Assembly (NCBI RefSeq): GCF_020360975.1
Contig: NW_025408667.1
Coordinates: forward strand, 8,370,001 to 8,434,000
Reading direction: 5' to 3'
Length of the DNA stretch: 64,000 bases
From: Hirsutella rhossiliensis
Taxonomy: Eukaryota > Ascomycota > Sordariomycetes > Hypocreales > Ophiocordycipitaceae
The translations under genes were made by a program, and so were the position numbers. This document shows, piece after piece, positions 25,601 to 39,471 of the stretch; position 1 is the first letter of the stretch; each line of letters begins with the position of its first letter. The notes under the pieces were generated by a model. It did not search any database. It was not told where the DNA came from and saw only the letters and a program-made list of their open reading frames with translations.

Positions 25601-28600
25601 ATTCTTCTAAGGTATCTAAGAAGATTAGGATATCGTCTAGGTATACTACTATAAAGATATCTAAGTATTTATATAGGATATTATTAATTATCCGTTAAAA
25701 GGTAGCTAGTATATTTATAAGTCTAAATAGTATTACTAGATATTTAAATAGTCCGAATTTCGTTTTAAAGGCTATTATCTATTCGTATCCCTTTTTTATA
25801 TATATTAAGTTATAGGCGCCTTTAAGGTTAAGGGCTATAAACTATTTTTTACCGTATAGTTAATCTTATAGTTCCGATATAAGCGGTAATAGTATTCGGT
25901 CTTTTATTATAATATCGTTTAAGCGTCTATAGTTAATAACTAGTTATAGCTTACCGTTTTTCTTTAGAATAAATATAACTAGATAGCCTACTTTAAATAT
26001 TAATATTTATATATATCCCTTTTATAGATTCTCGTTAAGGTAGTCGCGTAGTATTTATAGTTGCTTTTCGTTTAAGTTATAGATTTTATAGAACGTTAGC
26101 GTTATTTTATCCTTAAGATAAATTTCGTAGTCCTATTAACTATATTTAGGTAACCCTATCTTAAGTTCTTCCTTAAAGAGTTTATTGTATTTCTAGTATT
26201 CCTAGGGGATATTCTTTATTCTATCTTATAGGCTTTATTCTTTCTTTTAAGAGCTAGTTTCTCTTAACTTAAGCTCTTTATTAATTTATTTAAGGTCTTT
26301 CCTTAAAGTAGTAATAACTCTTTAGATCTTCGTATTATATCCTTTATTCTATTTATATTAGATACTAGGTTATATAGCTATATTAGTTAGTATATAGGTC
26401 TTATTAGTCGATTTTATATCTACTAGTTCGGTTACTATTTTCGTTTATATCGCTAAAGCCTATAATAATTTACTTAAACGGTTATCCTTTTTATCCTATT
26501 TAGTAGCTAAATTATCGTAAAATTTTACTTTCTTTTAAATCTACTAGTCCTAGAAACTTACGTCTTCGTTCTAACATAGCTAGCTAGTTTTCTAGTTAAT
26601 TAGTAGGTTGCTCTCCTATAGCTATAGAAGCCCTAATATAAGGTTATATTCTTTAATATCTATAATATCGAAGTTAACTCGTTTATCGTAGCCCTAGATA
26701 TTAATATCGAGGTAATTAATCTCTATATTAATAATTCCGTTATTATAGTTAAAGGCCTCTCCTTCGATATTTATAAGTTTATATAGATCTTTCTTATATC
26801 TCTATATAAGTCGGTAACGATTAACGACTCTAGGTAAAACGTAATTGCCTATCGCGCTATAGTCTAAAAGTATATATATATAATATCCCGCGATTTAGAT
26901 ATCTAATACTATTTAGTCGCTATAGCTTACCGTTGCTATATATAGGGTCCTTAGATCTTATTATATCGTGCTAGTCTATAGCCCTTTTATAGATAGCGTA
27001 CCTCGTTTTTTACTTAGTCCTTATTCGTTTTATTTAGGTATTCTTCTTCGATTTATTATTAATATCGTTTCTTTATATTTTCGTTACGTAGTATTATATT
27101 AGGGCTTAAGAGACTGATTTCTTATAGCTAATTAAAGATTTCTTATTTCTCGACGCTATATCGTTTATATTATACCACTTTATAGTTAATTACGTACTAT
27201 GCTTTATAATTCTATTTATTTTCGTACTAAAGATTAAGTTTTCGTTCTATATCTTTTTATTTTACGCGTAGTTTATCTACGTTAATTTTTCCTTAGTCGA
27301 ATATAGCTTATAGCCTTTATATATATTACTAGTAATCTTTTAGTATACCGTTATATCGTTTATACTATACTTATGCTTTTTCGTATTTATAAACTTTATA
27401 GTTTAGGTATATATATTCGTTATAATCTTCTTCGTTATATTTAACTTATTACGTAAGTCTTTAAAAGATTAATAGTTTAGATATCTTAAAGTAAGTAGCG
27501 CTATACTATTCCTTTATTTTAGCGTATTTATAGATTTTATATATCTCCGAAAGATATCTCGCTAATAAACCGTAATTATCGCGGCATTTAAGTAGCGTGC
27601 TATAATCGGGTTCTAATAATATAACTTAGTCGTTTAGGTAGCATTAATCGATTTTCTAGTAGTTTAGTTCTATACTTAGGTAGGGTTTTAAAAGTACTTA
27701 TCCTTTAAACCTAACTAAGAAAGCGTTATATTATACCTTTATCTAAAAGTATATTATATAGTCTAAGTAAACGTATAAGATCTATAAAATATACTTATAG
27801 TACTTATAAGTAAGTAGTATTTATAGATCGTCTTTAAATTCTCCTTATAGTTACTATTCTTATTATAGAGCTATAAAGGTATCGACTATAGCGATAGCTA
27901 TAGTATAGTCTCCTCCGTATAGTACCGGTTAATATCGAATTAATATAGCTTATTAGTTTTCTATAAGAATTTAAGGTATTTATTAGGTTCTAATTTTAAG
28001 TATTTCTTTAAATTCTTCGAAGTATAGAGCGTATTCTTTAATCGTAGCATTTTCCCTTAATAGCAAGGGTAGTAGTATAAGTTCGTTCTTATCTTCTATT
28101 TCTCTAGGTATTTCTTATTCTTTAGAGCTTATATCGTTAATACTTCGTTATTCCTCTTTAGGTTATTATCCGAGTTTTATAAGTATAAGGGCTACGTCCT
28201 TATCTTCTTTATTATATTATTTATAGACTGCCTATCGCTATTATCGATTTTTATTTCGTATATCTTCCTAGAATTATTTGCCGTGCTTCCTAATTTAGTC
28301 TTAGGAGACTCCTTTAGGATAAGGGTATTCCGGTTCTACGAATTTAACTTATTTCTATATTTTAGGATCCCTTTATTATATTATTATAAGGGTTTTCTTT
28401 AGTAGCTTTAGGAACTATTTAGTACCGTTCTTATCGCTTAAGTATACTATATATTCGTCGTCGTAGTATATAGTCTAACTAAGGAGTTTATACTTTAGTT
28501 CCTATCTATTAGTAGCGTTTAGGTATTTCTTACCTTCTAAGGCTAGTGCTTAGTAGGTTTTCTTCTCCTTATAAGGTTATCTATATTCTTTAAAGTAATA

Positions 28601-29531
28601 TCTAGGTTTTCTATAGTTAAAATACTTTCCTTTACTTTTCTATATTATATCTAGATCTATCCTACCTAGGTTAGTTATATAAGCGTAGGCAATAGGAGTT
28701 TTACGCTTCTTTTTATAGTTAGCGCGTCGGTTAAAGTTATTCCTATAAAAAGGGTTCTAGTTTCCTCTTCCTTATTTCTTTTCTTAGCGTCGTATATACT
28801 ATCTATCGTCGATTTATACTACTATAGCAATATAGTCCGAGAGGTTATTAGGTCGATTTTCCTTATAGAGCTCGTCCTTAACTTCTTCTTTAAGCCCGTC
28901 GTAGAATTATAATATAAGAGGTTCGTCGTCTTAATTAAGCTTTAAGGTAACTTAATAGAACCTCGTAGTATAATCCGATACTAAGATCCTTTATCGGAGT
29001 TCTTAAAGTTTTTATTCGGCTTTTTATTCCTCGTTAGTTATTCTAAATACCTTCGTAATAGCTTCTTTAAATCCTTAGAAACTAGTAAAGACTTCGTCTA
29101 TCTTATTATCTCGTCGCGCTAGTTAGTTATCGAGAAAGTCCCTTATAATAGGTCTAAACTAAGCGAGTGCTATTCTAGATAAATAATTTCCTACGTAGAG
29201 TACCTTTTCGACTAGGTTTAAGAGTTTAGTAGGATAAAACCGGTAGTAGGCCTTAAGTTAGGTAAGAAAGTCTCGAAGCGTGCTATAAGTACCGTCGAAT
29301 AGTCCTAGCTATTTTAGTTTAACTACTTCTCTAAGGTCCCTAACTTATCCGTTGCCTCCTCCGTTCCTAAGTAACTATACCTTATATCGAAGGGTAATAA
29401 TCTCGCGTATTATATCCTAAGGCGATATAGTAGCTTTAGAGTTAGTTAATCTAGCTTACTATATAGGTATATTAATAGTTATAATATTGCTTAGAGTAAC
29501 GCGGTATTATACTAAATAAGAGCTTTTAACG

Positions 29532-30006
29532 TATAACGACTAGTATTATTCCTAAGGGATAAACCTATCGAGGGGTTTATATTAGCAGATATAATAGGGC
29601 GTGGTCTAAGCAATAATAAGTATATTACGTTAGTAATAAGTCGGAGGTCGTAGACTATAGACTATAACTAGGTAATTAGAATTAGAGATAGAATCGTAAT
29701 AAAGATCTATAATATATTAAAAGCTAGAGAGCTATCTATCTAAAGGAGTAAAAGTAGGTGGCTATATATACCTATAGAGACTATCCTTAGATTACGGTCC
29801 TAGCCGTAATCCCCTTCGTAGCTTACTATAGCTTACTCGTAAGCTATGCTCCTAAGTAGTAATCTATCTATATAAGGCTTACTTAGCTTATATACGCTCT
29901 AGGTAAGCTAAGCCTAAGTGACTTCTCGTCCTGACTATTATTCCGAGCCGCCTTATTACGTAAACGTAGCCGGCTCTCTTACGGCCCGCTAACCGTGGTC
30001 GTAATA
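29532..30006 (-). repeat. LTR of Gypsy copy 2 (5' LTR)
   Basis: 475 bp partner of 22,167-22,641, followed by the TAGAA duplication at 30,007-30,011. Confidence 0.94.
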
Positions 30007-30234
30007 TAGAACCTATAGTCTTACGTTAGCTATTACGCTATAATTAAACTACCTACTAAGTTAAGAAGATATACTATAGATAAAGCTTTTTAAGTACTAT
30101 AGAATATACTAAAAAGCTAACTAATTAGTCTATTAGTAGGCGAGTAATAGTCTATAAAAGATAAAGGATTTCCCTAGGAGTAGTAGATAAAATAAGTAAG
30201 TTTATAAGTATCTTTTATAACGCTATTCTTTTAA
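30007..30234 (+). mobile_element. Tad1-like LINE, segment 3 of 3 (RIPped, truncated)
   Basis: Continues the LINE frame after Gypsy copy 2. The plus strand reads KLRRYTIDKAF-VL-NILKS, which would fit the linker between endonuclease and RT. The expected RT does not follow: at about 30,235 the sequence changes to what looks like the 5' end of Gypsy D, so the LINE is cut there. The boundary is approximate. Confidence 0.5.
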
Positions 30235-33200
30235 TATATTATTTAGCCCTTTATATACTTATTATAAATTCCGGACGGAATCCTACCCTATACTCCTTTA
30301 ACCGATCTTTCTACTTATATTATCGATTACCCGATCCTATGCTTATTATTATAAGATACCCTATAGTCGATAATCTAGGTACTTATAACGATATCGGCCT
30401 CCTTTAAGGAAGTTACCCCTAACTCCTTAAGGCTCCCTATAAAAGAAGGAACCTAAAAGCTACTAAGTAAACTCTAGGAAATTACCCGGAAATCCTAGAA
30501 ATAATAACTAAGCGGATTATATAGATATTTTATAGAGATTTCCCCTAAGAATATATTATATAGGGAATATACTATAATTTCCTAAGTAATAATAGCTCCT
30601 TAGGGATTATACTAATATTTCCCTAAGAAGTTACTATAAGAATATAGTAGGGAAATTATAGAGAAATACCTATACCTACCTAAGGAAAATACTAGGAAAT
30701 ATTATTCATACGCTATACTACTATTATATAATTATAAGGTTAAGATACTACTTAGTTAAAGCTCTAAGTAAGGTCTTATACTCGCGATAATATATATAAA
30801 AGATAGAGAACCTACTAGATCTTAAGAAGGTAGAGAAATATATAGATAATTATTACTACTTTTACTTTAACTTATAAGACCGGTAGCTAGTCTATATTTA
30901 ACGCGCGTAATAATATATAGTAGGTAGTCTATATAATACGTTTAATTATATATAGTAGCTAGTCTATTTAATTACTTATTAGACCTATATTAAATCTAGG
31001 TAAACGGTAAGGTTAATATACTAGCCCTATACTAAGGGACTAATATATAATAAATAGTAGTAACTCTAAATCCCTTAACTATCTATTCTCTTAAAGTCTA
31101 TATTTAGTAGAATAAAAGATAAAGAATAAGGAAAGGGACGAGTTAACCTTAACTTATAAACCCTAATATCTTCTTAAGAAGAAAGCTCTTACTTATATAC
31201 TAACGAATACTAGCTTCTTAATCTCTTTTTATAGAAGAAATACTTAGGGAACTCTAGATAGAAGTAGAACTTTAATATATTAAAGCTTAAGTATTATAGA
31301 GCTTCTATTAGCGGTTAGAAAGATACTTATTTCTAGGATATTTCCTATTAAGTGCCTATAGAAATAAAAGATAGCTAGATCGCTTACCTTAGCGGTAGGA
31401 ATAACGCTTAGAGGAATTAAAAGTAGAACTTCTATAATATAACTTACTAGCCTACCTAGCTAATCGTTAAGCCTATAAGAACTAATTATTAACCTAGAAT
31501 ACGTTTTAGTAATAAGGTAATATTAGCTATAAGTAATAGAGCTATATAGAAATCGGTATAGTATAGCTTCCCTTACCCTACCCTAACTACCTTTATTAGA
31601 AGGATAAAGCCCTAGAAGTTTACTAAGAAGTTTACTAAACTATAATAAATAAAATAAGGAAGAACCTCTAAATAATACTACCCTTAGTAGCACGTTCGCG
31701 ATAATAACCCTAGCGAACTAGCTAGTAAGTTTAATTATAAAAGAAGCTTTTATAAAACTATTAGTAAAAGCTATAGTAAGAGAAACTAAGGATAATACTA
31801 CTATAAACCCTCCTTAAGTACCCCTAGTATATATTAAACTAAAAGATATAAGGAAGTTTAACCTTACTAGCCCTTTTAATATAACGTTCGACGTCCTTAA
31901 AGAAACTAAGAAACCGATTATATATAAAAGCGTTAATCGATTTATCGATTCCCTAAAATAAGTAGCTATCCGCGGACTAGAATATATTAATAAACTAATA
32001 ATACTAATCCCTAGCTTACTCCGCGGAACCGCTATTAAATAGTATTCTAGCGATCTTAGCGAATCTAACTAAGCTATACTTTATACCCTAGACTAGGGAT
32101 ATACCGCTTAGTATACTAAACTATAAAAACGCTTTACTATTTAGCCGGAAGTAGCTTTAAGATCGTTATAAATAGAACGATTTACTACCTTAAATATTAT
32201 AAATAGAGCCGACTTCTATAAATAAATATTAAAGCTCCGCTAAAAAGTAAAAGTAGTACTATACTTAAAAGAGCACCTTACTATATTAGTTTATTAACGA
32301 CTAAACGTATTATTATAAGAATTATTCCGCTAATATATTAGTTTAAAATTATTCGATACTTAGATTAATAACTATAAGTAACTTATCCTATAGTTAGAAA
32401 CTAAGCTAATAGTTAGGTCGTAAGGGAAGATAAGTAATATAGTAAAAGAACGCGTATAAAGTAGGTTACGCGAAACTAAGAATAAGACTATAGTAAACTC
32501 TACCTTATTTATAGCTAAACTAACTAGCTAGAAACCCTAGGAATAAGGATAATTCTAATAAAAAGGGAATATAACGACTATATTAAGATAGAATAATCTA
32601 TCCTAGGTAAACTTAGGCCTAGTACTAAACTAGTTAACTAGTCCTTAAACTAGACTATAGCCTTAGGATTCGAAACTAAAGGAGGGCTCTTAGGAAAACC
32701 TAATTATTATTAACCTTGCCTATTAGCTTTAAGCGGCACTAACTAATAACTAGGGTAGGATCTATCTTTCCTAGGAAATATAAAACTAAATCCTATTTAC
32801 TTAGGATAAAGGGCTAGAAAATAGTAATACTACCGCTAATATAAGAGAAGAAACTAAAGAAATAAAAGATAAGATCCTATTTATTCCTAATATAATAAAA
32901 GTAAAACCTATAGGACCGAGCCGTTCGCTTAGAATACTAAGGAACTAGCTAACTATAAGAGCGGTACTATAAACTAAAATATTAGATCTATTAAAGCCGT
33001 CCCGGTTTACGTACGCTTAGATATCTATCTTTAAAACTAAAGGCCTAGACTAGCTATTAAATATATATATAGACTCTAGCATAGCCCGCTTTATAATTAA
33101 GGAAGACTAACTTAACTACTTTAATAACGAAACCCTTAATATAACCTAGTAGGTCCTACTATCTAGTATAGGAAAAAGCTAAACTAAGGGTTAAGCGACC

Positions 33201-34368
33201 TTAATAATAAATATCCTAGGGAAATAAGGAATAGGATTTAAGGTTAGATAATTTACTATTAGCGCCTAGGTAGTTTAGACGTTATTTATAGGATTATTAC
33301 TTAGATAAGATTTCTTAGTACTAAATAAAGTCGATATCTTAAATTCTAAGGGAATAATATCTATTAGCTTATATAGTAACTTAATAGTTATAGCTCGCTT
33401 AACTTAATAGGGCTATATAATCCGTTATTAAGTTATATACTAAGCTAATATCGACGTCCTTATATATAAGATAGAACGCTTACTAGCGTAGATTAAGGAT
33501 ATACTAAGGGATCGTAACCTAGTATTCTTTCTAAGAGACTTATTATTAGCCTATAACTTAATCTAAGGTATAACTCTAGTTACGGCGGTTAATACTACCG
33601 CTCGCTATATTAGATTTAAGAAAGGATAGTACTTAGAAATACTAGTAGACCTTAGCGATAAAATATAGTTTTTATAGATCGACCTACTTAAGGAAACCCT
33701 AGCTAGGGTAACTCTAACTAAAGAGCTAGCTATATAGAAAACTATAGAATATAGCGACCTATACTAGGTTACTAACCTATTAGTAGAAACCTTAGAGAAA
33801 GGGAGCCCTAAGTCCGCTAGGAGGGAACTCTTTTTATAGATATATAAATAGACTCCGAACTATAAGATTAGGATTTTATAAGACTATAGCCTCCTAGAAA
33901 TAACTATTTTAAAGGACGTTAAAATCTATAATTAGGACCCTATATTTATAGAAAAGATCTAATATATAGTCGCTTCCTTCCTAACCCTATAAAAAGACTA
34001 AGGTACTATTAAGGTCTACCTAGACTACTATATATATATTCTATTAATAGAAAATTAGCACCTATATAAACTAGCGTTTAAGGCTTACCTACTTAGCTAA
34101 AAGGATAAGGTACTAATTAACTAAACTTATAAGGATATATACTAAAAGGGGCGTATAAAATAGGCTATAGAAGTAACCCCGTTTACTTATATTATATTTA
34201 TAGTCTAGAGAACTATATATAGTAATAAAAAGGGCTAAATAGTAGTAGACCTATACTCTCTTAATAGCGTAGCTATCTTAGACGCTTACCTAATACCGCT
34301 TTAAGGAGATATAATCTAAAAGCTATAGGGGAAACGCTTTATTTCCGCTATAAACGCTTAGTATTTCT
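30235..34368 (+). mobile_element. RIP-degraded Ty3/Gypsy retrotransposon D, 3'-truncated
   Basis: Plus-strand Gypsy element of another family. An LTR-like non-coding block at about 30,235-30,780 comes first (no partner in the window). A Gag-like stretch at about 31,850-32,500 follows, with readable pieces IVYKSVNRFIDSLK-like and LYLKEHLTILVY. An aspartic-protease-like stretch lies at about 33,050-33,400. The start of RT lies at about 33,730-34,368, ending with VAILDAYLIPL and GKRFISAINA, the block before the YxDD box. The element stops inside RT, exactly where the Copia B LTR begins. Its remaining 3' half is absent. Stops sit at former Gln and Trp codons. Confidence 0.75.
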
Positions 34369-34936
34369 TATAATAAACGGTGTTCCTACTATAAATAAAG
34401 CAGCTATAATATACTCTCCCGATTATATAAGCTAATAAGTAGTATATTAATTATAGATAAAATCTCATCCTATAGAGTAAGAATCGCTCGTTATTTTACA
34501 TATTATTATGCATTAAACGGGTTGCCGGTTATCGTATAATCGGGAATCGAAGGAACAGAGCTAGCTTAGAATACTAGTTAAGACCTCTTAAGAACACTAG
34601 CACGACCAACCTCCTTTAAACACGAATATTAGTAGAACTAAGACACCTTTAGATTCACTTAAGGTATTACGGAATTTCCTAGTCTTAGGGCTATACGGCA
34701 GCCTAAATCTAGTCCTAAAAGGTTCTTCCGTTTAGCTATAATTATCTATATAAGACAGCATGTCCGCTAGTAGATAGATAGAGGATTATTAACTTTAATA
34801 CCTCTTCTATATACTAATATACTACTAATAAATTCCGTTGAAAATCCTACCTTATACTCCTTCTTCCCCTCTATTACGTAGTCTTACGTAATTCCTTAAT
34901 ATCCTAAAATTCCGCTTTTGCTTATATACCTTAAGA
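34369..34936 (+). repeat. 5' LTR of Copia B
   Basis: 568 bp, TATAATAAACGGTGTTCC to TACCTTAAGA. It has exactly the same length as the 3' LTR (39,845-40,412) and the solo LTR (41,117-41,684). TATA at the start is the RIPped form of TG. Confidence 0.93.
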
Positions 34937-34950
34937 GGTTATAAGCCCGG
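34937..34950 (+). other. Primer-binding site of Copia B (initiator tRNA-Met half-molecule type)
   Basis: GGTTATAAGCCCGG directly after the 5' LTR. It differs by one RIP-type change from GGTTATGAGCCC, the sequence complementary to the anticodon region of initiator tRNA-Met that many Copia elements use as primer. Confidence 0.65.
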
Positions 34951-36839
34951 CTTACTCCTTTTAAGCCGGGAAATTAACTACTTATACATTTAAAATTCCT
35001 CGTCGAAATATTTAATTAAAATTCCTTTCGAAATTCCCCCTAACCTCTTTTACCTTCCTACGCTCTTAAACTCCCGTCTAGACTTCTTAATCCCTATAAA
35101 CGAAATAATACCGAATTTATATAAAATAGGTAGATAGAAAGAATACGAATTTACTAGACTTAAGGGAAATTTAAATTATACCTTATAGACTATAAGGATA
35201 GAAGCTATCCTTATAAAAGAAAGGCTTATTACTGCTCTAGAGGAAGTAAATTATATATAGACTACGGAGGCTTTATCTATAATATTCCTTTAAGTCGAAG
35301 ATAGTCCCTTAATATAAATTCGGTATCTAAAAAATGCTAAAGAAGCGTAGGATGAGCTTAAAAAGCTATATAATTCGTCGAACTTTTCGTCGAATTATCT
35401 GCTTATTAAGCAGCTCTTTAATCTTAGTCCCTCGGACTCTAATTTAGAGAAATACCTTTATAAGGTAAAGGAAATCTAAGAGGATTTAAAATCCTATAAT
35501 ATAGAAATTCTAGAAGTTATTCTTATAGCACGGATTCTTAATTGCCTTAATAAGGAATTTAGAAGCTATATTATAAATATTACGTAGAGCCTTAGGTATA
35601 ATTCTATAGCGTTTACCCTCGAAACCCTTATAGCTAGTCTTTTAGACGAAGCTAAAAGAATAGAGGATATAGACGAATCTTTAGAGAAAGCCTTCCTAAT
35701 ACGAAGGAAGCCTTAGAAATCCTATAGAAATTCTATAGATACTCCTTATTATAAGGAATATAAAAAACCAGGGCATTTTATAGTAAATTGCTATAAATTA
35801 TACCTAAATAAGGCTCCCGCTTATTAGGTATTAAATAAAGGAAAAAAGGACGATAGCACTCGAATTTCTAAGAAGAGAAAATCTTTTTTTTCTTCTTCTT
35901 CTAAGAAGAAATCCCCTTCTAGTAGTATTTCTACTACTAATAAAAGAAGGAAGGCTCGAATTACCGAGCTAGAGTCCGATTTAGAAGATAGTAATAAGGT
36001 CTTAAATATAGCTTTATAAGAAAATATAGACCTAGATATCGACCTTATAGACCTCTCTAGGGCCCCGACCCTTATATATACGTCTAAGGATTTAGAGGTA
36101 ATTTTAACCTCTATAAATACCCCTATAGTAGAAGCTAATAAAGACTCTCTTTTAAGACCTTTAGAAGCCTCGATTCCTAGAATAAAGGAATTAGTTTTAA
36201 AGGTAAGAAAAGGAGGATTTCTTAGTTATAAGAATAAAAGGATCTTTAATTTTATCTATAATACCGGAGCTACTAAGTATATAGTATCTAATAAGAATTT
36301 CCTTATTAACTATAAAGAAATTAAGTCTAAAGTTTACTAGGGAAAGCTTCCTTTATATTAGTAAAGGAAGGGGACTTAGTATATAAGTTCCTATATAGTA
36401 GAAAAAGGTATATCCTTTAAGACTGCTTTTATATACCCGAATTAAGGGTAAATATACTATCCTAATCTTATTTTAATAATACCTATGCCTTAATAGGAGG
36501 AAATAAAGTCCTTTTATTAGATAATAAGGCTAAGGTCCTTACTAAAGGATTTCTTAGAAATAAATTATATTATATTCCTATAGAACTATTATTAAAAAGC
36601 TAATTAATCCTTATTACGTCTTTAAAGGCAAAGGATATAGAATTTTATACTTAGTACTTACGCTTTAGGCATATAAATAGTAGGGCGATTTTAGAAATAT
36701 TAAAAAGATATAATAAGGATATAAAAATACCTCTAGAAGAGGAAAATAAAATAAGGCAATGCGAAATATATATTAAAGCTAAAGCAACGAATAAGGTTAA
36801 TAAATAACCTTCGTATAAGTCTTATACCTATTTAGAAAA

Positions 36840-37460
36840 AATAGTATTAGATATTTAGGGGCTAATTAAAGTGCTTACTTATAATAAATATTACTATTAT
36901 ATTTCTTTCCTAGACGTAGGAACCCGATATCTAGAAATATACCTTCTTCGAAAAAAGGGGGAAGCTCTAGATAGGTTCCTAGAATTTAAAAATAAGGTAG
37001 AAAATAACCCTAAAAATACTAGGATTAGAGAAGCATTTTCTAATAATGCTAAACAATTTATATATAAAATAAAGCTCTATTATAAAAAAGAAGGAATTAC
37101 CTTTAATTCTAGTCCTCCTAGGACGCCGGAATCTAACGGAAGAATAGAAAGAATAAATCGTACTATATTAGAAAAAGTACGAGCTCTTTTATTTACTACT
37201 AGGCTCCCTAAATATCTATAGGGAGAAGCTGTTTTAACAGCTACCTATTTATATAATAGATTACCGTATTCTATAATGGGATTTAAAACTCCTATAGAAA
37301 AGAGGGATAATATAATACTACCCTTCGAGACCTTAAATAAAATTAAGACCTTCGGAAGCCTTATATATTATAAGAATAAAGACCCTAAAGATAAGCTAGA
37401 TAATAGAGCTTTTAAAGGAATAATAGTAGGCTATTTAGAAAATGCATATAAAATCTAGGA
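36840..37460 (+). pseudogene. Copia B integrase fragments
   Basis: Two open stretches, 36,871-37,221 and 37,276-37,458, are parts of one integrase frame separated by stop codons. The first holds ISFLDVGTRYLEIYLL (first catalytic Asp), EAFSNNAKQFIYK (second block, the Asp-Gly region altered) and PESNGRIERINRTILEKVRA (catalytic Glu). The second holds GFKTPIEKRDN and KIKTFGSLIYYKNKDPKDKL, then FKGIIVGYLENAYKI, the conserved C-terminal block of Copia integrases. The stop between them (TAG before GEAVLTATYLYNRLP) is a RIPped Trp codon. The long open stretches are remnants and not host genes. Confidence 0.9.
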
Positions 37461-37899
37461 TTTTTCTAAGAGAAAGATTACTATCTCTAGAGATATTACT
37501 ATACTAGAAAATAAATTTATAAAAAATCTAGAAATCTCTAGTAGTAATAATACCTTTGATTTTAATTCTATTTTAAATAAAGATAAGCTAGAAAGCTATA
37601 TCCCTATAGAGGAAGCTACTAGAGAACCTAGAGATAAAAGTCCCTCGCCCTCTATAGAAGAAGAGTCTCTAAATAATAATCCTATTCCTACTACTAGTAA
37701 AATAGTAGTAGAATTACCTAAGAAGCTAGAAGGGTTCGATTCTAACTATATCGAATACCCTAACGTTAATTTATTTCTAAACTACGATTTTATAAAGTTA
37801 ATTCTAGCTAGTATAGAAAATTAGGATCTAAAAATTCTAAAGACCTATAAATAGGTAATAAATAGCCCTAAAGTAGCATTTTAGAAAGAAGCTATAATT

Positions 37900-38750
37900 A
37901 AGGAAATTATCTAGCTAATTAAATATAAAACTTAGGAATTTTCCTACCTCCCTAAGGATAGGGAGGTTATAGGAGGCCGCTAGGTCTATACTATTAAGAA
38001 GGATAGTTAAAATAATATAATAAAATATAAAGCCCGTTTCGTAATATAGGGATTTAAGTAGATCTATAGCTTAGATTTCCTAGATACCTTCTCGACTATA
38101 GCTAGACCCGAATCTATTAGAATTCTACTTATTTTAGCTATTATCTACGAATTCGAAGCTTTATAAATAGATATAATAAATGCCTTTATATATACCGATA
38201 TAGATAGCAAAGTATATATCGATCTTCCTATAGGCTACGAAGAATACGCTCTTAAAGAATATTATTTAAAATATAGATTAGCTTATAAAGCAAAGGAATT
38301 AAATTAACTAAATTCCTAGACCTATATAAAACCGGTCAAATTAAAGCAAAGCTAAAGAAAGCATTATATAGCCTAAAATAAAGTCCTAAGCTCTAGTATA
38401 ATTATTTAAAGATTATACTAAATAAACTAGGATTTCTTCCTCTTTTAATAGATAAAGGAGTATTTATAAATAAGGAATATAGTATAGCCTTAGCAATTTA
38501 CGTTAACGACTTTCTTATAGTAGGGCCCTCTAAATCTATAATAGAAGAGAGATTATTTAAAGAATTATCTAAATTCCTAGATTTTACTATCTTAAGAGAT
38601 ATAAAAGACTTCTTAGGTCTAAATATTATAATAAACCGAGAAAATAAAGAGCTATATATATCCTAAGAAAATTATACCTTAAATAAATTAAAGGAATTTA
38701 ATAAAGAAGGTTTAGGAACTTCAATTTACCTACTATAATAAGCTTTAAGC
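37900..38750 (+). pseudogene. Copia B reverse transcriptase remnant
   Basis: The plus strand reads the start of Copia RT: FSYLPKDREVIGGR-VYTIKK, then YKARFVI-GFK, then FEAL-IDIINAFIYTDID, the equivalent of the first catalytic block. SKVYIDLPIGYEEYALKEYY follows. Near 38,310 the reading shifts frame. Later blocks are readable piecemeal: the YVDD box equivalent near 38,500-38,520 reads FTLTTFL or YVNDFLIV depending on frame. Several stops replace Gln and Trp codons. No enzyme can be made. Confidence 0.82.
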
Positions 38751-38989
38751 TTATAAAAAGGAATTACCTTCTAAGGAAGATATATTGCAATTTTAGAAAG
38801 AAATAGGATCTCTATTATACTTAGCCTTATTTACTAGGCTAGATATCTTATATTCTATAATTTCCTACGCTAGATTCGCGGCTAAGCCCGACTAAACGTA
38901 TTTTAAGGCTTTAAATATAATTTAGAAATATTTAAATAAATTCCCTAGCCTAAAGATTAAATATAATTATAATATCCCTTTTACCTATC

Positions 38990-39471
38990 TATATATAAAG
39001 GGTTTTACTAACTCTAGCTAGGCGGCGGATTTAATAGACGGAAAATCCTTTTCCGGTTACTGTTTTTATATATATAATAATATAATAAGCTAGGCTTGCT
39101 CTAAGTAGAAAGCCATTGCCCTTTCTACCTACGAAGTAGAATATATTAGCCTTAAGGAGGTAAATAAAGAAGTTATTTATTTAAATATGCTTTTTAAAAA
39201 TATTACTAAGGATCTATCTATTAAGATTCTTAATACTATACCTCCTATTTTAACGGATAATACTAATGCTATTAAATTAGTAGAAAATCCGGAATTTTAT
39301 AAGAGGTCTAAGTATGTAAGATTAGCCTATTACTATACTAGAACTAGTATAAGAGAAGGGGAAATTAGAGTTTTTTATATTAAATTAGAAGATAATATAG
39401 CTAATATTTTTACGAAGGAATTAAGACCTAGATTACTCTATAAATTTAGAGACGGTCTATCCTTAATATAA
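38990..39471 (+). pseudogene. Copia B RNase H remnant
   Basis: Frame 39,187-39,471 is the open C-terminal part of a longer broken frame starting near 38,990. GFTNSS-AADLIDGKSFSGY marks the first acidic block. AIALSTYEVEYISLKEVNKE is the second, followed by PILTDNTNAIKLVENPEFYK (third Asp) and YYTRTSIREGEI. The end is EDNIANIFTKEL, a hallmark of Copia RNase H C-termini. Stops before 39,187 are RIPped Trp/Gln codons. The polypurine tract and 3' LTR follow after about 370 bp. Confidence 0.9.

Larger units (their letters stand above)
22167..30006 (-). mobile_element. Ty3/Gypsy chromovirus copy 2 (RIPped, uninterrupted)
   Basis: A 7,840 bp element on the minus strand with 475 bp LTRs and the duplication TAGAA (22,162-22,166; 30,007-30,011). 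On the minus strand the RT start reads KKNGKL-LVINYRRLND near 25,910-25,980, and the catalytic box reads FIVVYLDDILI near 25,625-25,660. The integrase C-terminal part (about 23,700-24,120) carries the GPY/F-like stretch LDFKKLGPFKVKK. A chromodomain, with EYLIK-KGYRLEENTWELLKH, lies near 23,390-23,520 at the polyprotein end. Chromodomains of such elements bind methylated-histone chromatin, which fits a home in heterochromatin. This copy supplies the empty-site sequence for Copia A. Confidence 0.94.

Noticed and set aside
36871..37221. 116-codon open frame as a possible host gene
   Set aside because: Its sequence is the catalytic core of Copia integrase, inside a complete LTR element with stops before and after.
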